A stretch of DNA of 34,263 nucleotides from Pseudotamlana agarivorans (lineage in GTDB: Bacteria > Bacteroidota > Bacteroidia > Flavobacteriales > Flavobacteriaceae), in contig NZ_JAHKPD010000004.1 in NCBI RefSeq assembly GCF_018860245.1, positions 51,964-86,226 of the forward strand, given 5' to 3'. A program made the translations under genes and the position numbers. Position 1 is the stretch's first letter, and each line of letters begins with the position of its first letter. Below, piece after piece: positions 22,985-31,906 of the stretch. The notes under the pieces were generated by a model, which worked only from the letters and a program-made list of their open reading frames with translations, had not been told where the DNA came from and ran no database searches.

Positions 22985-25537
22985 CTAAGATTCTGTAGGT
23001 TTTTCAGCCTTATCAATAGAGATTTTTAATTCATCTGTGATTTTATCTAAATCGATTTTAATTTTATCACCTTCTTCTAAATGTGAAGTAACAATCTCTT
23101 CAGCTAAAGCATCTTCAACATATTTTTGAATGGCTCTTTTTAGCGGTCGTGCACCATATTGTTTATCAAAACCTTTTTCTGCAATATAATCTTTAGCAGT
23201 TTCTGTTAGTGTTAGGTGGTAACCAAGCCCTTCGATTCTAAATAATAATTTTTCTAGTTCGATATCGATGATTTTGTTGATGTCTTCCTTTTCTAACGGG
23301 TTGAATACAATAACATCATCAATTCTGTTCAAAAATTCTGGTGCAAACGATTTTTTAAGTGCATTTTCAATAACACTTCTTGCATTGGCATCTTCTTGAG
23401 CTTTTTGAGAAGAGGTGCCAAATCCAATTCCTGTTCCGAAATCTTTTAGTTTACGAGCACCTATATTAGAAGTCATTATTATAATGGTGTTTCTAAAATC
23501 AATTTTTCGACCTAAACTATCTGTTAAATATCCATCATCAAGCACTTGAAGTAGCATGTTAAACACATCTGGATGCGCTTTTTCTATTTCATCTAAAAGA
23601 ATGACAGCATACGGCTTGCGTCTTACTTTTTCGGTTAACTGTCCGCCTTCCTCATAGCCTACGTATCCTGGAGGTGCTCCTATTAAGCGAGATATAGCGA
23701 ATTTCTCCATGTATTCACTCATGTCGATTCTTACTAAAGAATCTTCACTGTCAAATAACTCTCGTGATAAGATTTTAGCTAATTGCGTTTTTCCGACACC
23801 AGTCTGACCTAAAAAGATAAATGAACCAATTGGTTTATTAGGGTCTTTTAGTCCAGCACGGTTTCGTTGAATGGCTTTTACCACTTTGGCAACAGCTTCG
23901 TCTTGACCAATAACTTTGCCTTTAATGTGCTCAGGTAGTTCGGCAAGTTTATTAATTTCTTTTTGAGCAATTCTATTAACAGGTACGCCAGTCATCATAG
24001 AAACGACATCTGCCACGTTGTCTTCTGTAACAATTTCGCGGTGCTGTTTGGTATCTTCTTCCCATTTTTCTTGAGCGATAGTTAATTCTTTTTCAATGCG
24101 TTTTTCATCATCTCTAAGTTTAGCTGCCTCCTCATATTTTTGTTTTCTAACAACGGCATTTTTCGTTTCTTTAATACCTTCTAATTGTTTTTCAAGTTCA
24201 ATTATTTGTTTTGGTACATCAATATTTGTGATGTGAACTCGAGACCCCGCTTCATCTAAAGCATCAATAGCTTTGTCTGGAAGAAATCTTTCAGACATGT
24301 ATCTGTTGGTTAATTTTACACAAGCCTCAATAGCTTCCGGTGTATAATCAACATTATGGTGTTCTTCGTATTTGCCTTTTATATTATTTAGTATTTCAAT
24401 GGTTTCATCAACAGTAGTTGGTTCCACAATAACCTTTTGGAAACGTCGCTCTAAAGCGCCATCTTTTTCAATATATTGTCTGTATTCATCTAAAGTGGTG
24501 GCACCAATACATTGAATTTCGCCACGTGCTAATGCGGGTTTAAACATGTTAGAAGCATCTAAACTTCCAGTAGCTCCGCCAGCACCAACAATGGTGTGGA
24601 TTTCATCAATAAATAAAATGACATCGTCGTTTTTTTCAAGCTCGTTCATAACAGCTTTCATACGCTCTTCAAACTGTCCGCGGTACTTCGTTCCAGCAAC
24701 TAAACTTGCTAAATCTAAAGTCACTACACGTTTGTTAAAAAGAATTCTAGAAACTTTACGTTTTATGATTCTAAGGGCTAAACCTTCAGCAATTGCAGAT
24801 TTACCCACTCCAGGTTCACCAATTAAAAGCGGGTTGTTTTTCTTTCTTCGACTTAAAACTTGAGAAACACGTTGTATTTCTTTTTCTCTACCTACAACAG
24901 GGTCAAGTTTACCTTCTTCCGCAAGGGCGGTTAAATCACGGCCAAAATTATCTAAAACAGGGGTTTTAGACTTCTTGTTTGATTTACTTCCAGTAGGTGC
25001 GTTAAATATATTGTCTTTCGAAGAGTCGTCTTCGGCTTGAGAGCCATCATCTTGAAATTCAGCTTTTGGATCTATATAATCATCGTTGTCGTTTGTAATC
25101 ATAAGTTTAAATTGTTCTTTAACATTGTCATAGTCAACTTTCAGCTTGTTTAAAAGCTTTGTAGTGGGGTCATTCTCATTCCTTAAAATACAAAGCAGTA
25201 AATGCGCTGTATTTATTGAGGTACTTTGAAATAACTTCGCTTCTAAAAATGTCGTTTTTAAAGCGCGTTCTGCTTGCCTTGTTAGGTGTAAGTTCTTTTT
25301 TTGATTTGAAGCTACGACTATGTTTTGGTTTGCAGGACTAAGTATCTCAACCTTTCGTCTTAAATGGTTTAAATCGATATCTAAAGCATTTAAAATGCTT
25401 ATAGCTTTTCCGTTTCCATCACGTAGAAGTCCAAGCATTAAATGTTCTGTGCCAATAAAATCATGGCCTAAACGCAGGGCTTCTTCTTTGCTGTAAGCAA
25501 TCACATCTTTTACTCTTGGGGAAAAATTATCATCCAT
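22985..25537 (-). CDS. clpC: ATP-dependent Clp protease ATP-binding subunit ClpC
   Basis: Hsp100 AAA+ unfoldase, 850 residues from the preferred start MDDNFSPRVKDVI. An in-frame ATG seven codons upstream is less family-like. Two Clp N repeats (about 5-145) precede a charged linker. AAA module 1 has Walker A GEPGVGKS (about 240-247), and the middle domain has a UVR-like stretch (about 466-484). AAA module 2 has Walker A GQTGVGKT (about 577-584). The IGFG loop in module 2 matches the ClpP-binding loop, so it should hand substrates to ClpP (not in this window). No mcsA/mcsB/ctsR partner genes are nearby, so regulation differs from the Bacillus operon. No promoter of the consensus type is visible. 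Confidence 0.95.
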   Translation of the reverse strand: MDDNFSPRVKDVIAYSKEEALRLGHDFIGTEHLMLGLLRDGNGKAISILNALDIDLNHLRRKVEILSPANQNIVVASNQKKNLHLTRQAERALKTTFLEAKLFQSTSINTAHLLLCILRNENDPTTKLLNKLKVDYDNVKEQFKLMITNDNDDYIDPKAEFQDDGSQAEDDSSKDNIFNAPTGSKSNKKSKTPVLDNFGRDLTALAEEGKLDPVVGREKEIQRVSQVLSRRKKNNPLLIGEPGVGKSAIAEGLALRIIKRKVSRILFNKRVVTLDLASLVAGTKYRGQFEERMKAVMNELEKNDDVILFIDEIHTIVGAGGATGSLDASNMFKPALARGEIQCIGATTLDEYRQYIEKDGALERRFQKVIVEPTTVDETIEILNNIKGKYEEHHNVDYTPEAIEACVKLTNRYMSERFLPDKAIDALDEAGSRVHITNIDVPKQIIELEKQLEGIKETKNAVVRKQKYEEAAKLRDDEKRIEKELTIAQEKWEEDTKQHREIVTEDNVADVVSMMTGVPVNRIAQKEINKLAELPEHIKGKVIGQDEAVAKVVKAIQRNRAGLKDPNKPIGSFIFLGQTGVGKTQLAKILSRELFDSEDSLVRIDMSEYMEKFAISRLIGAPPGYVGYEEGGQLTEKVRRKPYAVILLDEIEKAHPDVFNMLLQVLDDGYLTDSLGRKIDFRNTIIIMTSNIGARKLKDFGTGIGFGTSSQKAQEDANARSVIENALKKSFAPEFLNRIDDVIVFNPLEKEDINKIIDIELEKLLFRIEGLGYHLTLTETAKDYIAEKGFDKQYGARPLKRAIQKYVEDALAEEIVTSHLEEGDKIKIDLDKITDELKISIDKAEKPTES

Positions 25538-25798
25538 AAATCTCTGTCCTTTCTGCATTAAAAATAATAAAACATTTTACCAAAGACAAAAACTGTTCCT
25601 TTTTTTGTCGGTAAATTGCTAATTGACGAAAAAAACTTCATAATATCAATATTTTACGCGTCATAACTTATTAATAATATAGTCGTTGTAATTGTTAATA
25701 AATTACATGAAAAAATAAGCGCTATTGTCCTGCCATGACTGATGAAAGTCTTATATTAGCGTGTTTTGAAAAAGACATAAAATTAAATAAGAATATTT

Positions 25799-28342
25799 AT
25801 GGCAGAAGGAGAGAAATTGATCCCTATTAATATTGAGGATGAGATGAAATCGGCCTACATTGATTATTCAATGTCAGTCATTGTGTCTCGTGCTTTACCA
25901 GATGTAAGAGATGGTTTAAAACCGGTTCATAGACGTGTACTTTATGGTATGCATGAACTAGGTGTTAGAGCAAATTCAGCACATAAGAAATCCGCAAGAA
26001 TAGTTGGAGAAGTTTTAGGTAAGTATCATCCACATGGTGATACATCGGTTTACGATGCTATGGTGCGTATGGCTCAAGAATGGAGTTTACGTTATATGCT
26101 CGTAGACGGACAAGGGAACTTTGGTTCCATTGATGGTGATAGTCCTGCAGCAATGCGTTATACGGAAGCCCGTATGCGTAAGATCTCAGAAGACATGTTG
26201 GCAGATATTGACAAAGAGACTGTAGATCATAAGTTAAACTTTGATGACACACTTCAAGAACCAACTGTTTTACCAACAAGAATACCTGGACTATTAGTTA
26301 ATGGGGCTTCAGGTATCGCGGTAGGTATGGCAACGAATATGCCACCTCATAATCTAACAGAAGTTGTAAACGGAACTATCGCTTATATTGAAAACAATGA
26401 TATTGAAATAGACGAACTTATTACGCATATTAAAGCTCCAGATTTTCCAACAGGGGGAACTATTTATGGCTATGATGGCGTTAAAGAGGCTTTTCATACA
26501 GGTAGAGGGCGTATTGTTATGCGCGCAAAAACCAATATTGAAGAGGTTAATGGACGTGAATGTATTATTGTAAATGAGATTCCGTACCAAGTGAATAAGG
26601 CAGATATGATTAAAAAAACTGCTGACTTGGTAAATGATAAAAAATTAGAGGGTATTGCAACTATTAGAGATGAATCTGATAGAAACGGAATGCGTATCGT
26701 TTATGTTTTAAAACGTGATGCTATTCCTAATATCGTATTAAACACTTTGTTTAAATATACAGCATTACAGTCTTCTTTTAGTGTAAATAACATTGCACTT
26801 GTAGGTGGACGACCGCAGTTGTTAAACCTTAAAGAATTAATTCATTATTTCGTTGAGCATAGACATGAGGTTGTTGTTAGAAGAACAACATATGAATTAC
26901 GCAAGGCGGAAGAAAGAGCACACATTTTAGAAGGATTAATTATTGCTTCTGATCATATTGATGAAGTTATTAAAATCATTAGAGGCTCGTCTAATGCAGA
27001 TGAAGCCCGTGCGAATTTAATTGAGCGTTTCAAGCTTTCTGAAATTCAAGCCAAAGCGATTGTTGAAATGCGTCTTCGTCAATTAACGGGCTTAGAGCAG
27101 GACAAATTGCGTGCAGAGTATGAAGAAATCATGAAAACAATTGCAGATCTTAAAGATATTTTGTCTAGCAAAGAGCGTAGAATGAATATCATTAAAGATG
27201 AATTAGAAGTTGTTAGAGATAAGTATGGTGATGAGCGCCGTTCAACAATAGAGTATGCAGGTGGCGATCTAAGTATTGAAGATATGATTCCAGATGAGCA
27301 AGTGGTTATTACCATTTCTCATGCCGGATATATTAAACGTACCTCACTTACAGAGTACAAAACTCAAAATAGAGGAGGTGTAGGGCAAAAGGCTTCAACG
27401 ACAAGGAATGAAGACTTCTTAGAACACTTATTTGTGGGAACTAACCACCAATATATGTTGTTCTTTACCCAAAAAGGAAAATGTTTCTGGATGCGTGTAT
27501 ACGAAATTCCAGAAGGTAGTAAAACTTCAAAGGGTAGAGCGATTCAAAACCTTATAAATATTGAGCAAGACGACAAAGTTATGGCGTTTATTTGTACTCA
27601 AGATTTAAAGGATGAAGAATATATCAATAGCCATTATGTGATTATGGCTACTAAAAATGGTCAGGTTAAGAAAACAGCTTTAGAGCAGTATTCGCGTCCA
27701 AGAACCAATGGTATAAACGCGATTACTATTAAAGATAACGATGAATTACTTGAAGCTAAACTAACGACTGGAAACAGTCAGGTGATGTTGGCGTTAAAAT
27801 CAGGTAAAGCCATTCGTTTTGAAGAGGCTAAAACACGACCAATGGGACGTGGGGCATCTGGGGTTCGTGGTATTACTTTAGCTCATGATAAAGATGAAGT
27901 TATTGGCATGGTTACTATTGAAAATTCTCAGGAAGAATCTGTTTTAGTTGTATCTGAAAATGGGTATGGAAAACGCACATATATTGATGATCCAGAAGAT
28001 GGAGAGCCAGTATATAGAGTAACTAATAGAGGTGGAAAAGGTGTTAAAACGATTTCTATAACTGAAAAAACAGGTAGTTTAGTCGCTATTAAAAGTGTGA
28101 CAGATAACGATGATTTAATGATTATCAATAAATCTGGTATCGCAATTAGAATGGTTATTGCAAACTTGAGAGTTATGGGAAGAGCCACTCAAGGCGTTAA
28201 GTTGATAAACTTAAAAGGAAATGATTCAATTGCAGCCGTTGCTAAAGTGATGCATGATGAGGATGAAGTAGAGTTAATAGAAGGGGAAGAAACTCCTGAA
28301 AACACAGGTTCTGCCGAAGACGGTACAACTCTTGATAATTAA
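25799..28342 (+). CDS. gyrA: DNA gyrase subunit A
   Basis: An 847-residue gyrase A subunit that breaks and rejoins DNA for negative supercoiling together with GyrB (not here). The catalytic tyrosine is Tyr121 in [10 protein letters not shown]. The quinolone region [17 protein letters not shown] has Thr82 where E. coli has Ser83, and Asp86 for Asp87. To my knowledge Thr at this site is normal in flavobacteria. The C-terminal pinwheel domain contains a GyrA-box of the form QNRGGVG (E. coli QRRGGKG), and the protein ends in an acidic tail. A TPR protein gene follows after 33 bases with no terminator, so the two are probably cotranscribed. Confidence 0.97.
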   Translation: MAEGEKLIPINIEDEMKSAYIDYSMSVIVSRALPDVRDGLKPVHRRVLYGMHELGVRANSAHKKSARIVGEVLGKYHPHGDTSVYDAMVRMAQEWSLRYMLVDGQGNFGSIDGDSPAAMRYTEARMRKISEDMLADIDKETVDHKLNFDDTLQEPTVLPTRIPGLLVNGASGIAVGMATNMPPHNLTEVVNGTIAYIENNDIEIDELITHIKAPDFPTGGTIYGYDGVKEAFHTGRGRIVMRAKTNIEEVNGRECIIVNEIPYQVNKADMIKKTADLVNDKKLEGIATIRDESDRNGMRIVYVLKRDAIPNIVLNTLFKYTALQSSFSVNNIALVGGRPQLLNLKELIHYFVEHRHEVVVRRTTYELRKAEERAHILEGLIIASDHIDEVIKIIRGSSNADEARANLIERFKLSEIQAKAIVEMRLRQLTGLEQDKLRAEYEEIMKTIADLKDILSSKERRMNIIKDELEVVRDKYGDERRSTIEYAGGDLSIEDMIPDEQVVITISHAGYIKRTSLTEYKTQNRGGVGQKASTTRNEDFLEHLFVGTNHQYMLFFTQKGKCFWMRVYEIPEGSKTSKGRAIQNLINIEQDDKVMAFICTQDLKDEEYINSHYVIMATKNGQVKKTALEQYSRPRTNGINAITIKDNDELLEAKLTTGNSQVMLALKSGKAIRFEEAKTRPMGRGASGVRGITLAHDKDEVIGMVTIENSQEESVLVVSENGYGKRTYIDDPEDGEPVYRVTNRGGKGVKTISITEKTGSLVAIKSVTDNDDLMIINKSGIAIRMVIANLRVMGRATQGVKLINLKGNDSIAAVAKVMHDEDEVELIEGEETPENTGSAEDGTTLDN

Positions 28343-28375
28343 AACATATTATAATTAAATAAATAGATCATAAAA

Positions 28376-29629
28376 ATGAAGAAACAAGTTATTGTAGCTT
28401 TGGCAATTTCAATGGGTGCATTTTCATTTGCACAAAAAAAGGAATTGAAAACAGCTGAAAAAGCTATTAAATCGAGCAACTTTTCTGAAGCTAAAACAGC
28501 TCTAAGTCAAGCAGAGGCGTTAAAGGGTGAAATGGATAGCAAGCTTAAGGCTAAATATTACTATTTAAATGCTGAAGCGCTTTATGCAAACGGTAAGGGC
28601 TCAATGAAGGACATTGATGCTGCTATTGAAAGTCTGTCAAATGTAGAAGGTGATTATATTCAGGAGACTGCAGACCTCAAACAGAAAATGGTGACTAGTC
28701 TAGTTACATCTGGGAACACGGCGTATGAAGGTAAAGATTTTTCTAAAGCTTCAAAATATTTTGAGAAAACGTATAGATTAAATACAAAGGATACTGTTTA
28801 TTTATATTATGCGGCTACGATGTCGGTAAGTGTTCCGGAGTATGATAGAGCTTTAACTTTGTATGAAGAGCTTAAAAACTTAGGTTATACTGGAATTGCT
28901 AAAGAATACTTTGCTACGAATGTAGAAACTAAAAAGGAAGAGATTTTAGATAAAAACACTAGAGATTTGTACGTTAGATCTAAAAGTCATATTAAGCCGG
29001 GTGAACGTACGACGGACTCTAAAAAGCCGGAAATTGTAAAGAATGTTGCACTTATTTATGTAAGCCAAGGTAAAGATGAAAAAGCACTTGCCGCGATGAA
29101 AGATGCTAGAGCAGAAAGTCCAAATGATGTGAACTTAATTTTGTCTGAAGCCAATGTGCATTATAAAATGGGGAACACCGAGGAGTTTAAGTCTCTTTTA
29201 AAGCAGGCTATTGCTATGGATCCTAAAAATCCTGAATTACAATATAATTTAGGGGTGATTGCTGCGGAAAGTAACCATCCTGATGAAGCTAAAAAGTACT
29301 ATCAAAAGGCTTTAGAATTAGATCCTAATTATGTGAATGCATATATAAATTTATCTGCATTGATATTAGCAGGTGAAAAACCTATGATTGAAGAAATGAA
29401 TGGTTTAGGAACTTCTAAAAAAGATAATGATCGTTATGATGAATTAAGAGAGAATCGTCAAAACTTATATAAGGAAGCAGTTCCTTATTTATCAAAAGCA
29501 TTACAACTGGATGATTCAAACATCAATGCAGCGAAAACCTTAATGAATATTTATAGCATTCTTGGAGAATCTGAAAAATCTAAGGCAATGAAAGAAAAGG
29601 TAGAGGCATTAGAGGCTTCTGGAAAATAA
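28376..29629 (+). CDS. Exported tetratricopeptide repeat protein
   Basis: A 417-residue protein with a signal peptide (about 1-20, MGAFSFAQ), so it is likely periplasmic. Several TPR units are visible. The clearest are at about 227-260 (NVALIYVSQGKDEKALAAM...), 260-292 (VHYKMGNTEEFKSLLKQAI) and 295-330 (LQYNLGVIAAESNHPDEAKKYYQKALELDPN), with a further one near the end. TPRs mediate protein-protein contact, and no enzyme domain is seen. It lies directly after gyrA on the same strand, a pairing common in Flavobacteriia, although no functional link with gyrase is obvious because one is exported. A strong terminator follows. Confidence 0.85.
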   Translation: MKKQVIVALAISMGAFSFAQKKELKTAEKAIKSSNFSEAKTALSQAEALKGEMDSKLKAKYYYLNAEALYANGKGSMKDIDAAIESLSNVEGDYIQETADLKQKMVTSLVTSGNTAYEGKDFSKASKYFEKTYRLNTKDTVYLYYAATMSVSVPEYDRALTLYEELKNLGYTGIAKEYFATNVETKKEEILDKNTRDLYVRSKSHIKPGERTTDSKKPEIVKNVALIYVSQGKDEKALAAMKDARAESPNDVNLILSEANVHYKMGNTEEFKSLLKQAIAMDPKNPELQYNLGVIAAESNHPDEAKKYYQKALELDPNYVNAYINLSALILAGEKPMIEEMNGLGTSKKDNDRYDELRENRQNLYKEAVPYLSKALQLDDSNINAAKTLMNIYSILGESEKSKAMKEKVEALEASGK

Positions 29630-29647
29630 ATATAGTTTACCAGCTAT

Positions 29648-29681
29648 AAAAAAAGGGCACTTTTATAAGCGCCCTTTTTTT
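29648..29681. terminator. Bidirectional terminator after the gyrA/TPR unit
   Basis: A perfect 11-pair stem AAAAAAAGGGC (29648-29658) and GCCCTTTTTTT (29671-29681) with a 12-base loop. It serves the gyrA/TPR transcript and probably the convergent peptidase gene. Confidence 0.88.
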
Positions 29682-29761
29682 ATGTTTAAACTTTTTGCTT
29701 TTCGTGTATTTACTCATTGAGTGCGCATATTGAAATAAAGGAATCTTTTAGAGATTTTTCG

Positions 29762-30511
29762 TTAAATTACCTTTTTAATTACACGTAATTTATGGGTGTG
29801 TTCGTTTTTATCAACATTATAAATTCCAGAGTGATCAAGTCTATCGATACGTACTTTACCGTGGGCGTGAATGATATAATTGTCTTCCATGATAATTCCA
29901 ACATGGATAATAGTGCCTTCGCTATTATCAAAAAATGCTAAATCCCCAGGTTCACTTTCTTCAATAAAACTTAAAGCTTCACCTTGTGTCGCCTGTTGAG
30001 ACGCATCACGTAGTAATTTATACCCATTAAGCTTGTATACCATTTGGGTGAACCCAGAACAGTCTATTCCGAATGGTGTTTTTCCACCCCACAGATAAGG
30101 GGAATTCAAATAAAGAAATGCTATTTGAATGATGTTCGACTTTTCTAATTGATTTTGAATAGAGCTTCCGTCATAAAGATGATTTATAAGAGTGAGTCCA
30201 TTTAGTGTTGAGCCAATAGAAATAGGGAATATTTGCTGATTTTCGTCTTCAATAAATTCAACCAAATCTGTTGAAAGCTTTATATTTTCTCGGTCGATAG
30301 TTTTATAGTTTTCTTCTGAAATTTCTATGTATTGCTTATTATCTATCCAGCCTTCATAGCTATCAAAAGCCAATCTAATTTTACTCCATTTTTTACGTTG
30401 TTCTATGATTTTGAAAATTTCACCATAGAGTACCTGTGAAACCAATTCACTGGGGTCTGAAGGTTCATTTCGAAGCGGAACAATGCTTAAATTACAAATA
30501 CCGTATTGCAT
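29762..30511 (-). CDS. NlpC/P60 (C40) peptidase with N-terminal SH3 domain
   Basis: A 249-residue cysteine peptidase that cuts peptidoglycan stem peptides, probably gamma-D-Glu-diamino acid bonds. A bacterial SH3 domain (about 7-65) and a second SH3-like part precede the NlpC/P60 domain (about 120-245). The catalytic residues are Cys151 (FGIDCSGFTQ), His203 (IIHVGI) and His215 (IIHAHG). It starts MQYGICNLSIVPLRNEP, the usual SH3 beginning, and has no signal peptide. It may therefore act in the cytoplasm on recycled muropeptides, as YkfC-type enzymes do. It sits nine bases after the thiolase gene and is probably cotranscribed with it. Confidence 0.88.
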   Translation of the reverse strand: MQYGICNLSIVPLRNEPSDPSELVSQVLYGEIFKIIEQRKKWSKIRLAFDSYEGWIDNKQYIEISEENYKTIDRENIKLSTDLVEFIEDENQQIFPISIGSTLNGLTLINHLYDGSSIQNQLEKSNIIQIAFLYLNSPYLWGGKTPFGIDCSGFTQMVYKLNGYKLLRDASQQATQGEALSFIEESEPGDLAFFDNSEGTIIHVGIIMEDNYIIHAHGKVRIDRLDHSGIYNVDKNEHTHKLRVIKKVI

Positions 30512-30520
30512 TAAATACTT

Positions 30521-31699
30521 TTAATTTCGTTCTATTACAATTGCTGATGCGCCACCACCACCATTACATATAGCGGCTGCACCAATTTTTGCATTATTCT
30601 GTTCTAAAATGTTGAGTAATGTAATGATAATTCTAACTCCAGAACAACCGAGAGGGTGGCCTAAAGAAACCGCTCCTCCATTTACATTGACGTTTTTATC
30701 TGTAAGCCCTAATAATTTCATATTCGCTAAACCTACCACTGAAAAGGCTTCATTAAACTCAAAAAAATCTACGTCATTGAGTGTAATTCCGGCTTTATTT
30801 AAAGCTTTAGGGAGCGCTTTAGCAGGAGCCGTTGTAAACCACTCAGGTTCTTGTGCGGCATCGGCATAACTCTTAATTGTAGCCAAAGGCTTTAAACCCA
30901 ATTCATCTGCCTTAGTTCTACTCATTAAAACCACAGCTCCAGCGCCATCATTTATAGTTGAAGCATTTGCAGCAGTTACTGTGCCATCTTTAGTGAAAGC
31001 TGGTCGTAATTGCGGAATTTTATCCATTCTCACATTGGTAAATTCTTCGTCTTTAGATACAATAAGGGGTTCTCCACGACGTTGAGGTACTTTTACAGGT
31101 ACAACTTCATTATCAAATTTACCTTCCTCCCAAGCATGACTAGAACGGTTGTATGACTGGATAGCGTATGCGTCTTGGGCTTCTCGACTAAAGTCGTACC
31201 TGGATGCACAAGCATCAGCACAAACGCCCATAGCATTTTGGTCGAATGCATCAATTAACCCATCTTTTTGCATACCATCAATAAGCGTTGAAGGGCCAAA
31301 TTTAGTACCAGTACGGGTATATAAATAGTGTGGTATTAAGCTCATGTTTTCCATTCCACCAGCGGCTACAATGTTTGTATCTCCTAGTGCTATAGATTGT
31401 GCAGCTTGCATGACAGCTTTCATCCCAGAAGCACATACCTTATTTACGGTTGTACAAGGTACCGTGTTAGGAATTCCAGCATAGATTGCTGCTTGTCTTG
31501 CTGGTGCTTGTCCCGTTCCTGCTTGAATAACATGTCCCATTAAAACTTCGTCAACTAATTCAGGCTCTAAATTGATTTTATTCAAAGCTCCAGAAATAGC
31601 GATAGCTCCTAATTTAGGTGCTGGAATGGTGGATAAACTCCCCATAAAACTCCCAATGGGTGTTCTTGCGGTAGAAACTATAACGACTTCTTGTTCCAT
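30521..31699 (-). CDS. Acetyl-CoA C-acyltransferase (thiolase)
   Basis: A 392-residue thiolase from the preferred start [16 protein letters not shown]. An in-frame ATG 13 codons upstream would lie beyond the likely promoter at 31727. Thiolases cleave 3-ketoacyl-CoA or condense two acetyl-CoA. The nucleophilic Cys89 lies in [11 protein letters not shown]. The base His is in [10 protein letters not shown], the NEAF motif is in [12 protein letters not shown], and the second Cys is in CNGGGGASA. All sites are intact. No beta-oxidation partner genes are adjacent, so the direction (degradation or acetoacetyl-CoA synthesis) is open. It is the first gene of a pair with the C40 peptidase. Confidence 0.93.
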   Translation of the reverse strand: MEQEVVIVSTARTPIGSFMGSLSTIPAPKLGAIAISGALNKINLEPELVDEVLMGHVIQAGTGQAPARQAAIYAGIPNTVPCTTVNKVCASGMKAVMQAAQSIALGDTNIVAAGGMENMSLIPHYLYTRTGTKFGPSTLIDGMQKDGLIDAFDQNAMGVCADACASRYDFSREAQDAYAIQSYNRSSHAWEEGKFDNEVVPVKVPQRRGEPLIVSKDEEFTNVRMDKIPQLRPAFTKDGTVTAANASTINDGAGAVVLMSRTKADELGLKPLATIKSYADAAQEPEWFTTAPAKALPKALNKAGITLNDVDFFEFNEAFSVVGLANMKLLGLTDKNVNVNGGAVSLGHPLGCSGVRIIITLLNILEQNNAKIGAAAICNGGGGASAIVIERN

Positions 31700-31726
31700 G
31701 GTTGAAATTATTAATTTAGGTACTTG

Positions 31727-31734
31727 CGAAAATA
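31727..31734 (-). promoter_or_regulatory. Possible -7 element of the thiolase operon
   Basis: On the minus strand TATTTTCG is one base from TAnnTTTG. It lies inside the extended reading frame upstream of MEQEVV and so supports the shorter start. No clear -33 element is present. Confidence 0.35.
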
Positions 31735-31906
31735 GCAATTTTTTAGCAGAATTTTGAAGGATTCAGTCATTATAAAAAACGGTAAAAGCTTATAAATTTA
31801 TTACATTTGATTCCTATAAGCCACATTCAAATTTGAAATTTGATGTTTAACGAAATGATTATATGGACACTACAGTTCATTTTAAATTAGGAATGCATAA
31901 CACTTC

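Noticed and set aside
31826-31837. Perfect 12-base palindrome TTCAAATTTGAA upstream of the PgpH-family gene as an operator
   Set aside because: A short AT-rich palindrome is likely by chance in this sequence, and no promoter can be placed next to it.
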